Source: a virus
Length of the DNA: 39,100 nt
Virus record (IMG/VR): IMGVR_UViG_3300044697_000046
Span: 1 to 39,100 of that record
Direction: 5' to 3' (one strand)
Positions 1-6,600 of the stretch are shown piece after piece. Position numbers and translations under genes: made by a program. Every line of letters begins with the position of its first letter. Positions within the stretch are counted from its first letter, which is position 1. Below the pieces are notes generated by a model, which saw only the letters and a program-made list of their open reading frames with translations, was not told the DNA's origin and did no database searches.

Positions 1-127
1 CCATTGATGAGAAAGGTAAATTTTTTGCTGAAGGATTATGCGATTTTCAAGTCTTATCTGTCTCAGAAAAGAGGTCGCAAGCAGGTAATGATATGCTTGA
101 GATTGGTATGATGGTTTGGGATAAAGA
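1..127. repeat. Terminal direct repeat, copy 1 (circular assembly overlap)
   Basis: Bases 1-127 are identical to bases 38974-39100. An exact repeat at the two contig ends means the molecule was assembled as a circle. A length of 127 is a common assembler k-mer size, so I infer an assembly overlap rather than a biological terminal repeat. This fits a circularly permuted headful-packaged P22-like genome. The repeat lies inside the SSB gene, which reads through the join without interruption. Confidence 0.97.
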
Positions 128-416
128 AGGAAAAGAAGGAACAGCAAAAGAATTTCTGCTTGATGGTGACCAATTTGAATGGAAACTCCATGATTTCTTG
201 GATTCTATTGGATTATCAGATATGTATCTTGAAGGCGGTAATTTTGACATTAACCGAATGCTCAACAAATCTGGGCAATTTACCCTTAAATACAAGAATG
301 ATAAAAAAACCGGTGAATTACGACAAAATAGAACATATCAAGTTCCATTTGTTGGTGATGAAGAAAAGACTCCTCCTGCCAAATCATCTCAGCCTAACGA
401 TGATATACCCTGGTAG
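1..416 (+). CDS. Single-stranded DNA-binding protein (3' part; gene crosses the circle join)
   Basis: This is the C-terminal part of a 152-residue protein whose start is at 38931; the reading frame here begins at base 3. The chain ends in an acidic tip, NDDIPW, like the DDIPF tip by which bacterial SSBs recruit partner proteins. The protein follows a Sak4-like recombinase, a pairing common in phages (DUF669-type or other phage SSBs). I infer that it coats single-stranded DNA during phage recombination and replication. The N-terminal fold is assigned from context rather than from a motif I recognise. The ATG at 93 is internal, not the true start. Confidence 0.75.
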   Translation, partial: IDEKGKFFAEGLCDFQVLSVSEKRSQAGNDMLEIGMMVWDKEGKEGTAKEFLLDGDQFEWKLHDFLDSIGLSDMYLEGGNFDINRMLNKSGQFTLKYKNDKKTGELRQNRTYQVPFVGDEEKTPPAKSSQPNDDIPW

Positions 417-442
417 GTGGCATTAAACTTTAAGGATTTAAA

Positions 443-643
443 ATGAACGAATTTTTATGTAAAAAAATGGACAGTTTAACAGCATGGATAGGAACTATAG
501 GAATATTTTTAGCTCTATTCCGATGGGAAACTGGATTGCTAATTCTCTTTGTCCTTCTGATATTTTTACCTGAATCAAAATTTAGTGATTTTTTTAAAAA
601 GGTATCTGGAGAGATTAAAGAAAAAGCAAGTCATAATCATTAA
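443..643 (+). CDS. Small membrane protein
   Basis: A 66-residue protein with AAGGA just upstream. Residues about 14-42 are hydrophobic and hold one or two membrane segments (WIGTIGIFLALF and GLLILFVLLIFL), followed by a charged, lysine-rich tail. It sits between the SSB and vWA genes, 26 bases after the SSB stop, so it is probably co-transcribed with the recombination genes. I do not recognise a family. Confidence 0.6.
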   Translation: MNEFLCKKMDSLTAWIGTIGIFLALFRWETGLLILFVLLIFLPESKFSDFFKKVSGEIKEKASHNH

Positions 644-655
644 TAGGAGATTTAA

Positions 656-1255
656 ATGACTGACCATAGTACGTTAGAGCTGCACGAAGATGATAATTTT
701 ATCTTTGCATTAGATGTTTCAGGTAGCATGCAACAAAATGATACGCCAGGTAATCTGTCACGATTTGATTACGCGCTGGAAAAGATGAAATTATTTTGTC
801 ATGAAGCTGCAAAATTTGAAAATGAAGGTATTTGTATTTTCAGATTCGGTCATAAAGTAGAAAAGTTTGACCATATTTCAGAAGATAAAATTGATAGCAT
901 TATTGGTGCCGCGCAACCAAATGAAATGGCAACCCGAACCGATTTAGTTATCTGGGAAGCCTATCAAGAACATAAAGAAGATGATCACGAAGATACATTT
1001 TTATTTTTAGTCACAGATGGTGAGCCGACCAATAAACAAGCCGTTATTGATACTATTGGTAAAGTAAATGGTGATTTAAAAGCTGGCACAGAATTTAAGA
1101 TTGTCTTTTTAATTGTTGGCAATGCATCGCCTGATTTAAAAAACTTCTTCCAGTCATTAAGTAGTGCTTTTGATAATGTTGATGTTCTAGAGCTAGAAAA
1201 AGTTAGTTTTATGTCCTCTATTAGTCAAGCGCTAGGAGCTACTACAGCTCTGTAA
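656..1255 (+). CDS. von Willebrand factor A (vWA) domain protein
   Basis: A 199-residue protein that is essentially one vWA domain. The metal-ion-dependent adhesion site is complete: D20-V-S22-G-S24, a threonine at 93 or 95 (ATRTD) and D121 in LVTDGE. This resembles stand-alone cytoplasmic vWA proteins such as the TerY group. No signal peptide or membrane segment is visible. The start has a strong AGGAG site and the gene is 12 bases after the small membrane gene, in the Sak4-SSB operon. vWA domains bind partners through a bound metal ion; the phage partner is unknown. Family assignment is firm and function is not known. Confidence 0.8.
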   Translation: MTDHSTLELHEDDNFIFALDVSGSMQQNDTPGNLSRFDYALEKMKLFCHEAAKFENEGICIFRFGHKVEKFDHISEDKIDSIIGAAQPNEMATRTDLVIWEAYQEHKEDDHEDTFLFLVTDGEPTNKQAVIDTIGKVNGDLKAGTEFKIVFLIVGNASPDLKNFFQSLSSAFDNVDVLELEKVSFMSSISQALGATTAL

Positions 1256-1331
1256 AGTAGAATGTTTCCGGTTCTGTTACATAAACCGGCGTATAAAGCG
1301 GCGATACTATTTATGCTTGACCGCGCCGAGA

Positions 1332-1380
1332 GTGGCGCACTAATTTAACGGTAATGATGGTTCGATTCCATCTCGCTCAC
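1332..1380 (+). ncRNA. tRNA-like acceptor/T-arm remnant A
   Basis: A perfect T-arm-like hairpin, GATGG-TTCGATT-CCATC, at 1356-1372 is followed by CGCTCAC (1374-1380), which can pair with GTGGCG at 1332-1337 with one bulge. There is no room for D and anticodon arms between them. I read it as a tRNA relic or minihelix-like RNA. No anticodon can be assigned. Confidence 0.35.
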
Positions 1381-1384
1381 CGAG

Positions 1385-1427
1385 ATTAGGTAAGAGAAAA
1401 AGGGTTCAAATCCCTTCTTGTCCTAAT
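1385..1427 (+). ncRNA. tRNA-like minihelix B
   Basis: T-arm hairpin AAGGG-TTCAAAT-CCCTT at 1400-1416, enclosed by ATTAGG at 1385-1390 and CCTAAT at 1422-1427. The D and anticodon arms are absent, leaving a compact acceptor/T-like helix of about 43 bases. It may be a degenerate tRNA or a deliberate mimic; the sequence alone does not decide. Confidence 0.35.
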
Positions 1428-1504
1428 GGTTCAGGGGGTGTGACAGCTCGGAAAGACGGCGCTAATTTAAAGAATCCTCGCGATTGGGCGAGAGAGCTAA
1501 GGTT

Positions 1505-1551
1505 TGATGATTCCTTGATTGAATAGTCTTCATTCGCAAAAATCATCATAA
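1505..1551 (+). other. Long hairpin in the RNA cluster
   Basis: TGATGATT near 1505 can pair with AATCATCA near 1544, enclosing about 30 bases that contain a shorter GAAT/ATTC pairing. There is no T tract, so it is not an obvious terminator. The preceding stretch 1441-1500 contains a copy of the 5' part of the 1562 element (GGCGCTAATTTAAAG) and a CTCGC/GCGAG hairpin. Confidence 0.3.
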
Positions 1552-1561
1552 ATTAGTTTAT

Positions 1562-1643
1562 GGCGTTAATAGCTTAAAGTGTCGCGAGAGGTAAAGCGCT
1601 TTTGCATTAGAGATGCTGGTTCAAATCCAGCTTAACGCCACCA
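1562..1643 (+). tRNA. tRNA-like gene, non-canonical, anticodon unresolved
   Basis: The ends are tRNA-like: GGCGTTAA (1562-1569) pairs with TTAACGCC (1632-1639), then discriminator A and encoded CCA (1641-1643). The T arm GCTGG-TTCAAAT-CCAGC (1615-1631) is perfect. The acceptor stem is 8 bp, giving a 13-bp acceptor/T stack instead of 12. The D arm (GCTT/AAGC) has an 18-base loop, as if GTCGCGAGA were inserted before GGTA. I cannot fold a normal 5-bp anticodon stem. Possibly a degenerating or specialised tRNA. Confidence 0.5.
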
Positions 1644-1651
1644 GTTTATAT

Positions 1652-1726
1652 TTCCTCGTAGCTCAGCGGCAGAGCTGCAAGCTGTTAACTTGCCGGTCGT
1701 AGGTTCGAGTCCTACCGAGGAAGCCA
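1652..1726 (+). tRNA. tRNA-Asn (GTT)
   Basis: A full cloverleaf. The acceptor is TTCCTCG/CGAGGAA with encoded CCA (1724-1726). The D stem is GCTC/GAGC, the anticodon stem GCAAG/CTTGC with loop CTGTTAA (anticodon GTT at 1684-1686), and the T arm GTAGG-TTCGAGT-CCTAC. At 75 bases with all conserved positions present, it is the only unambiguously normal tRNA of the cluster and reads AAC and AAU codons. Confidence 0.95.
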
Positions 1727-1731
1727 ATTTA

Positions 1732-1885
1732 TGACATTATCGATGTGGACAGTGACACATAGCAACGTGGGGTGGGTTGCTTGAAAGCCGCAGAATTTGA
1801 GACCTAGCAATAGGTGAATGGGCAGTATGCGGTTGCTCGTGTAGAGAGAGTAAAACAACGGTGCAATTCCGACATAATGTCACCA
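1732..1885 (+). ncRNA. Large (154-base) tRNA-like RNA with CCA end
   Basis: TGACATTAT (1732-1740) pairs perfectly over 9 bp with ATAATGTCA (1874-1882), followed directly by CCA (1883-1885). Inside, in tRNA order, are hairpin ATGTG/CACAT (1743-1760), hairpin AGCAAC/GTTGCT (1761-1781, 9-base loop), an enlarged domain closed by CCGCA/TGCGG (1788-1832) with an inner ACCT/AGGT hairpin, and a short T-arm-like CGG-TGCAATT-CCG. It is too short for tmRNA and I see no tag reading frame or intron core. Function is unknown; the structure is inferred from pairing only. Confidence 0.5.
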
Positions 1886-1890
1886 AATAA

Positions 1891-1979
1891 GGGTAAGGTA
1901 GCTCAGGTGGTAGAGCATTTGTGGACATCTTTATGATGCTAAGCACTGCGGTAGGGTTCAAGTCCCAACTTACCCACCA
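1891..1979 (+). tRNA. tRNA-like gene, non-canonical, anticodon unresolved
   Basis: The acceptor is GGGTAAG/CTTACCC with discriminator A and encoded CCA (1977-1979). The D arm GCTC-AGGTGGTA-GAGC is normal and the T arm (1952-1968) has the TTCAAGT loop with one A-A mismatch. There is one extra base between acceptor and D stem. The stretch between D and T arms (1917-1951) is about 35 bases and does not give a proper anticodon stem. The best local pairing is CATC/GATG around TTTAT. Total length 89 would suit a long-variable-arm tRNA (Leu/Ser/Tyr), but the fold does not confirm this. Confidence 0.5.
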
Positions 1980-2033
1980 ATATAGTATTATATGATAATT
2001 GATGATATCAATAAAAAATTAATTAATCCTTTC

Positions 2034-2063
2034 CAATGTAATCCATTCATGAGGATTGCATTG
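2034..2063. repeat. 11-bp inverted repeat in the gap after the RNA cluster
   Basis: CAATGTAATCC and GGATTGCATTG pair over 11 positions with one G-U, around an 8-base loop. No T tract follows on either strand, so it does not look like a terminator. It lies in the gene-free stretch 1980-2161, which otherwise holds only AT-rich sequence and a partial ATTTTATGTT match at 2111. Confidence 0.5.
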
Positions 2064-2161
2064 TGTAGATAAGTAAAATGGCCCTTGCTCAGCAGTAAAT
2101 ACAAGAAATGATTTTATGTTAATATAAATAGGTCTTTTTTTATGCCTTTTTCTTAATTTCA

Positions 2162-2521
2162 TTAATTATAAATCCCTATCGTTCCATAAATGATGATGGC
2201 AAAAATAGATATCGATAAAAGTATGACGGCGGAGGATAGGACGGCATTTAATATTAAGCTTATGTTGAGCATTTTTTCTGTTTTCATTTGTTTTTTGGCT
2301 TCTTCTAGTTTAGCTTCTTCAATTAGCTTCATTCTTTGGTCTTTTGCAGTTTCTTTTTTGCAATCCTTAAGACCAACTGTATAACTGCCGTCATGCTTAA
2401 ACTCGAGTTCAGCATTATTAAAATGCTTGTACCAATCTCTTGTGCTCGTAGTCGTGTCGTGAAATCTTAAGGCGTTTAACCCATTCATTTCCACTATATA
2501 TTGATTGCATTCTTTATTCAC
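2162..2521 (-). CDS. Tail-anchored membrane protein, possible lysis accessory
   Basis: 119 residues; the start is GTG at 2521, overlapping the endolysin stop as GTGA, so it is translationally coupled to the endolysin. Residues about 55-85 are charged and probably helical (EEAKLEEAKKQMK), followed by a single hydrophobic segment of about 30 residues near the C-terminus. A soluble N-terminal part with a C-terminal anchor is the reverse of a usual inner-membrane spanin. Its place after the endolysin suggests a lysis role; no family is recognised. Confidence 0.6.
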   Translation of the reverse strand: MNKECNQYIVEMNGLNALRFHDTTTSTRDWYKHFNNAELEFKHDGSYTVGLKDCKKETAKDQRMKLIEEAKLEEAKKQMKTEKMLNISLILNAVLSSAVILLSISIFAIIIYGTIGIYN

Positions 2522-2970
2522 GATAAAAACAACTCCTTTTCTGCTTGCCTTCGTCGAATTAATCCATTTACCACTTTACCTGCCGACCATTTCCAGCGTT
2601 CAAATTCATTTGCTGCGCCTTCAATGTCACTGTCATCTATTTTCTTTTTCATTGTTGAGAATATAAAGTTACCCATGCCGATATTATAATTTAAGCTAAT
2701 TAACGCGGCTAATTGATTTTCATTGAGAGATTTATTTTTCAGATTAGCAAATAGAAAATTATCTATAGTTATAATACTTCGCATTAGCATCTGCTCAGCT
2801 TCTAGTTGCGTGATACATTCGCCTATCTTTATCTTATCGCCATTAACATGATGAGTGTTTCCATAGCCAATTGTAGGAATATCAGCTATGTCTAAATAAG
2901 CTTCTAACCTTAATCCTTCAAACTTTTTAATGATTTCTTCAGCTAATTTGTATCTATGCGTAATATCCAT
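2518..2970 (-). CDS. Endolysin, GH24 lysozyme (T4/P22 type)
   Basis: This 150-residue muramidase should cut the beta-1,4 bond between MurNAc and GlcNAc in the host wall. The GH24 catalytic pattern E-8aa-D/C-5aa-T is exact: E18 (KFEG), D27 and T33 (PTIGYGNT). No signal peptide or N-terminal anchor is present, so release should need a holin. The C-terminal part (W-x-W near residues 126-128, then RRRQAE) fits the family. The start has AGGTT upstream and the promoter region is shared with the divergent NAD operon at 2979-3014. Confidence 0.93.
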   Translation of the reverse strand: MDITHRYKLAEEIIKKFEGLRLEAYLDIADIPTIGYGNTHHVNGDKIKIGECITQLEAEQMLMRSIITIDNFLFANLKNKSLNENQLAALISLNYNIGMGNFIFSTMKKKIDDSDIEGAANEFERWKWSAGKVVNGLIRRRQAEKELFLS

Positions 2971-2978
2971 ACTAACCT

Positions 2979-3014
2979 ATTTTATGTTGACATTATGTTA
3001 AAATGAATTATACT
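2979..3014 (+). promoter_or_regulatory. Promoter with conserved 28-bp operator (copy 1), upstream of the NAD operon
   Basis: The -35 TTGACA (2987-2992) and -10 TATACT (3009-3014) are 16 bases apart. Bases 2979-3006 match two other sites (37215-37242 and 37752-37779): ATTTTATGTTGAYATT, four variable bases, then TAAAATGA. The ends ATTTTA/TAAAAT are inverted. It overlaps the -35 and spacer, the usual place for repressor binding. A minus-strand TATAAT overlaps the -10, so the site may also control the endolysin. Confidence 0.8.
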
Positions 3015-3043
3015 GCTTTTAGATTGAATAAGGAAGGAAAATA

Positions 3044-3832
3044 ATGATAGAAAATGATAAAATATCAAGCTTTAAGTTTCCTGCTGGAGAGGTGCAGGTA
3101 AAGTACAATATATCAATTTTAGACGATCATGCATTAACAACGTTTAAAATTAGAGATTCAGATGATATTATCTGCTTAATTCAATTTTTAGATTTTTATA
3201 AATATTCAAGAGAAAAATATTGTCCTAAAATATTAATTCCTTATCTTCCATTTTCTAGAATGGATAGAAAAATAAGTAATTATGCATTTTCGCTAAGGGC
3301 TTTTGCTGATTTATTAAATAACTATGATGCTGAAATATATACGGTGGATGTTCATTCAAATGCCGCTAGTTTTTTAATTAAAACCTTTATCAATATCGAC
3401 CCTATTAATTATCAAAATAGCTTTCTAGGTTATTGTGATGCTAGAACATTAATAATTCCTGATTTAGGTGCGTATAAGCGATATCCAGAATTATTAAAGT
3501 TAAATGAATTTAATAATTCCATTGTGCAGTGTAATAAAATAAGAGATTCATCAGGAAATATTACAAAAACAGAAGTATATGGAAATGTAAAAGATAAAAA
3601 TTGCATTATTTTTGACGATATTTGCGATGGAGGAGCAACCTTTATTGAATTGGCTAAAAAGCTAAAAGAGCAAGAGGCAGGTAAATTATTCTTATTTGTC
3701 ACGCATGGCATATTTTCTAAAGGATTGGATGAGCTGTTTAATTATTACGATATTATAGGATGTACAGATTCATTAGCGCCTTATGAATTTGCCAGTAAAT
3801 ATTTACATAACTTTAAGGTAATATCATTATGA
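3044..3832 (+). CDS. PRPP-synthetase-like enzyme; probable ADP-ribose pyrophosphate synthetase (Adps-like)
   Basis: 262 residues, shorter than cellular Prs (about 315). Family landmarks in order: FPAGE (12-16), IPYLPFSRMDRK (65-76), DVH (102-104), CNKIRD (163-168, flexible-loop lysine region), the phosphoribosyl-binding loop DDICDGGAT (191-199) and VTHGIFS (219-225). Canonical Prs makes PRPP from ribose-5-phosphate and ATP. In NARP1 phages the related enzyme Adps makes ADP-ribose-pyrophosphate from ADP-ribose. The overlap with the NAMPT-like gene (ATGA at 3829) makes the NARP1 role likely, but substrate choice cannot be read from sequence. Start: AAGGAAGG site. Confidence 0.85.
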   Translation: MIENDKISSFKFPAGEVQVKYNISILDDHALTTFKIRDSDDIICLIQFLDFYKYSREKYCPKILIPYLPFSRMDRKISNYAFSLRAFADLLNNYDAEIYTVDVHSNAASFLIKTFINIDPINYQNSFLGYCDARTLIIPDLGAYKRYPELLKLNEFNNSIVQCNKIRDSSGNITKTEVYGNVKDKNCIIFDDICDGGATFIELAKKLKEQEAGKLFLFVTHGIFSKGLDELFNYYDIIGCTDSLAPYEFASKYLHNFKVISL

Positions 3833-5289
3833 TTTTAAGACCAGAACTGTTAATCGATGGCTATAAACTTGATCATAAAAGACAATATCCTGATAATACA
3901 ACACTAATTTTTTCTAATTTTACGGCAAGAAAATCCAGAAGAGATTTAGATAATATCGTATTTTTCGGCCTACAATATTTCATTAAAGAATATCTTATCA
4001 ATGGTTGGGGTGAATTTTTCAAACAAGATTTTAACTCTGTTGCTGATAAGTTTAGTAGAGAAATAGATTCATATCTTGGCCCCAATCAAGTGGGGATTCA
4101 TCATTTATTTTCGTTGCATAATTTAGGTTATTTACCTATTAAAATTATGGCATTACCGGAAGGTTCGATTGTGCCCATTAAAGTGCCACCATTAGTTATT
4201 TATAATACTCACCCTGACTTTTCATGGTTAGTCAATTATTTAGAAACATTATTAAGCGCAACATTGTGGGGCGCATGCACAAGCGCTACCACTGCATTTG
4301 AATATAAAAAGCTTTTAACTAAGTATGCAAAAGAAACAGACCATCTTAATGTCGGATTTGTTGATTTTCAAGCTCATGATTTTTCAATGCGAGGTATGTT
4401 TGGATTAGAAGCAGCGATGATAAGTGGAGCTGCTCATTTAACTTCTTTTAAAGGTTCTGATACATTACCTGCTATTGATTTTATAAAAGAATACTATCAT
4501 GGTGAGCTAGCTGCTGATGTTATAGCTATGAGCGTTCCGGCCACTGAGCATAGCGTGATGTGTGCTGGCGGAAAAGATACAGAACTCGATACAATCCATA
4601 GATTAATAACGAAAGTATATCCTTCTGGGATTGTATCTATAGTAAGTGATACATGGGATTTTTGGCATACATTAACTTTTACATCTAATGTTTTAAAAAC
4701 AGAAATTATGGCGCGTGATGGTAAAGTTGTATTCCGTCCCGATAGCGGAGACCCTGTTAAGATTATTTGTGGTGATTCTGACGCTGATCTGTCATGCGCC
4801 AATAAAGGTGCTATTGAATGCCTATGGGACATATTTGGCGGCACTGTTAATAGCCAGGGCTATAAAGTATTAGACTCGCATATTGGTTTAATCTATGGCG
4901 ACAGCATTACACTGGAACGAGCCAAGCAAATATGTGAAGGGTTAAAGCGCAAAGGCTTTGCTAGCACCAATATTGTGTTAGGTATTGGTTCATATACATA
5001 CCAACACGTTACACGTGATACTGATGGTTGGGCAATGAAAGCTACTTACGCCGAAATTGATGGCAAGCCAGTTGAAATATTCAAAGACCCATTAACAGAT
5101 AGTGGCATTAAAAAATCAGCCAAAGGACTTCTTGCAGTATATGAAAATAATGAAACTTATGAGCTTAAAGAACAAGCCTCATGGGCTGAAGTTAACAAAT
5201 GCGCCTTCCGGGTTATATTTGAAAATGGTGAGATTAATAGCGACCAATCATTAGGATTCATAAGAGAGAGATTAAATGACAGAACATAA
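3829..5289 (+). CDS. nadV: Nicotinamide phosphoribosyltransferase-like enzyme (NAMPT/NadV; probable Namat of NARP1)
   Basis: 486 residues, full length for the NAMPT family. Landmarks: DGYKLDHKRQYP (10-21), R188 near the nicotinamide site, D211 (GSDT), the catalytic histidine H241 (ATEHS), and R303-PDSGDP with D305, matching human D219, H247, R311 and D313. YGDSI is at 356-360. NAMPT joins nicotinamide to PRPP to give NMN. In NARP1 the homologue Namat joins nicotinamide to ADP-ribose-pyrophosphate to give NAD+ directly. Its coupling to the Prs-like gene favours the latter. It would rebuild NAD+ in host cytoplasm after NADase defence. Confidence 0.88.
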   Translation: MILRPELLIDGYKLDHKRQYPDNTTLIFSNFTARKSRRDLDNIVFFGLQYFIKEYLINGWGEFFKQDFNSVADKFSREIDSYLGPNQVGIHHLFSLHNLGYLPIKIMALPEGSIVPIKVPPLVIYNTHPDFSWLVNYLETLLSATLWGACTSATTAFEYKKLLTKYAKETDHLNVGFVDFQAHDFSMRGMFGLEAAMISGAAHLTSFKGSDTLPAIDFIKEYYHGELAADVIAMSVPATEHSVMCAGGKDTELDTIHRLITKVYPSGIVSIVSDTWDFWHTLTFTSNVLKTEIMARDGKVVFRPDSGDPVKIICGDSDADLSCANKGAIECLWDIFGGTVNSQGYKVLDSHIGLIYGDSITLERAKQICEGLKRKGFASTNIVLGIGSYTYQHVTRDTDGWAMKATYAEIDGKPVEIFKDPLTDSGIKKSAKGLLAVYENNETYELKEQASWAEVNKCAFRVIFENGEINSDQSLGFIRERLNDRT

Positions 5290-6451
5290 TCTAACATGGG
5301 AAGAAGCCAAAGAGGCGATGAAGCGTGGGGCTATTTGCAAGGGTAATATTCATAATAAATATAGATGGAATAACTCTTGTTTTGAAGTTTTTGCTGAACT
5401 TGAAAATAGATGGGTTACTCATCCGCTTCTTACGCTTGGTTGTCATATGGATAAATGGCTCATCGTTGAATTGACGGATTGTGAAATAATTAATAAACAT
5501 TTTACGTTAGATTGCACCACGCATGGCGGTTATGCTTTTAAATTTATGGATGAGTATAGCCCAGAACTTAAAAGGCACTGCATCCAAAAATTCACAGAAC
5601 AGCTTAAGCAAGATATGGATAATAGTTGCAAAATTATGATTCATAAATCATTAGAATTACAACCACGATGCATAGTTCATGGATTTGAATTTAATAATCT
5701 ATCTACTGTAGAAGAAACTCATCAACATTGCTTAGAGCAATGTAATTTATTGCAAAAATCACACTCAGCGGAGCTTAAGGCTTGCCAAGACTATTATTAC
5801 AAATTAGAGGAACAAAAAATGCAAGAACCAGTCAAAACATACTCTTTTGAAGAGGCGATTGCCGGGATGAAGGCTGGAAAGTTTTACCAAGCCATGATGC
5901 ATGATGCTTTTTCAATTTGCGTTTACAGAATATTTAATAATAGATTTCAATATTTTTCAAATGATAGGAATTGGGAAATTGCTAAAGTAAAATTAGATGA
6001 TATGTTATGCCAAGATTTTATCGAAGTCGAAAACCCAGAGAAGAAAGAGATTGAGAAAAAAGGTAACGAACTTAAATTGTCACTTAATGATATATCATTA
6101 GATTCATGTGGTAATGGAATTGAAGTTGGCGCAGGTGGTGATGATGTATTAATGACTTATGCTAAAAATAGAGAAATTGCCATTAACTGGGATAAAGCGT
6201 TGGCAACTTTCATGCGCTTAAAAGCCCATCCTTTGGCAAAAAGGATTGAGTATAAAATGGAACAATTTATTATTTCAGTTTCTCAAGATATTGAAAGATG
6301 CCTCATAATTGATTGTTATGATAAAGAAACAAAATCAACTCTTTTATCGCCATGTTTTAAATCAGAAAAAGATGCACGTCAATCAATTAAAGACATCGGC
6401 GAAGATAATATTATCGAAATGTTTAAAACGTTTTCTGGGCTGTATGAATAG
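5276..6451 (+). CDS. Two-repeat DUF2829/Tad2-like protein (weak resemblance)
   Basis: 391 residues with two similar domains, 7-65 (TWEEAKEAMKRG ... DKWLIVE) and 190-252 (SFEEAIAGMKAGK ... DFIEVE). The opening EEA--MK-G helix and closing hydrophobic strand resemble DUF2829, the family of the Thoeris antidefence protein Tad2, but similarity is weak by eye. The middle (about 90-185) is helical and rich in H, C and Q; the C-terminal third is unassigned. It overlaps the NAMPT gene by 14 bases, so it is the third gene of the NAD operon. A role in binding a nucleotide signal is only a hypothesis. Confidence 0.5.
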   Translation: MTEHNLTWEEAKEAMKRGAICKGNIHNKYRWNNSCFEVFAELENRWVTHPLLTLGCHMDKWLIVELTDCEIINKHFTLDCTTHGGYAFKFMDEYSPELKRHCIQKFTEQLKQDMDNSCKIMIHKSLELQPRCIVHGFEFNNLSTVEETHQHCLEQCNLLQKSHSAELKACQDYYYKLEEQKMQEPVKTYSFEEAIAGMKAGKFYQAMMHDAFSICVYRIFNNRFQYFSNDRNWEIAKVKLDDMLCQDFIEVENPEKKEIEKKGNELKLSLNDISLDSCGNGIEVGAGGDDVLMTYAKNREIAINWDKALATFMRLKAHPLAKRIEYKMEQFIISVSQDIERCLIIDCYDKETKSTLLSPCFKSEKDARQSIKDIGEDNIIEMFKTFSGLYE

Positions 6452-6589
6452 TTATTTCTTTTTCTTCTTGCTTTTTCCAGCAACAGAAAGAGCTATTGCT
6501 ATAGCTTGATCGCGTTTCTTACCATGAGCAATTTCAGTCTTAATATTTTCAGATACGTCTTTACGTGATGAGCCTTTTTTCAATGGCAT
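6452..6589 (-). CDS. Small basic phage protein, DUF6496-like
   Basis: 45 residues: [15 protein letters not shown] near the start, [16 protein letters not shown] in the middle, and a lysine-only tail. The K-G-S-S--- EN-----HGK---QA-AIAL pattern is that of DUF6496-type proteins common near phage structural genes. RBS AGGAGT. The stop lies directly against the stop of the plus-strand gene ending at 6451. Confidence 0.75.
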   Translation of the reverse strand: MPLKKGSSRKDVSENIKTEIAHGKKRDQAIAIALSVAGKSKKKKK

Positions 6590-6600
6590 AATAAACTCCT

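Noticed and set aside
1732-1885. tmRNA
   Set aside because: Too short, lacks a resume codon and tag frame, and lacks the alanine-type G-U acceptor pair.
1737-1961. Minus-strand open frame across the RNA cluster
   Set aside because: It runs antisense through the 154-base tRNA-like RNA and the tRNA-like gene at 1891; no ribosome site and non-protein-like composition.
4497-4844. 115-codon minus-strand frame opposite the NAMPT-like gene
   Set aside because: Lies over catalytic residues of a well supported enzyme; shadow frame.
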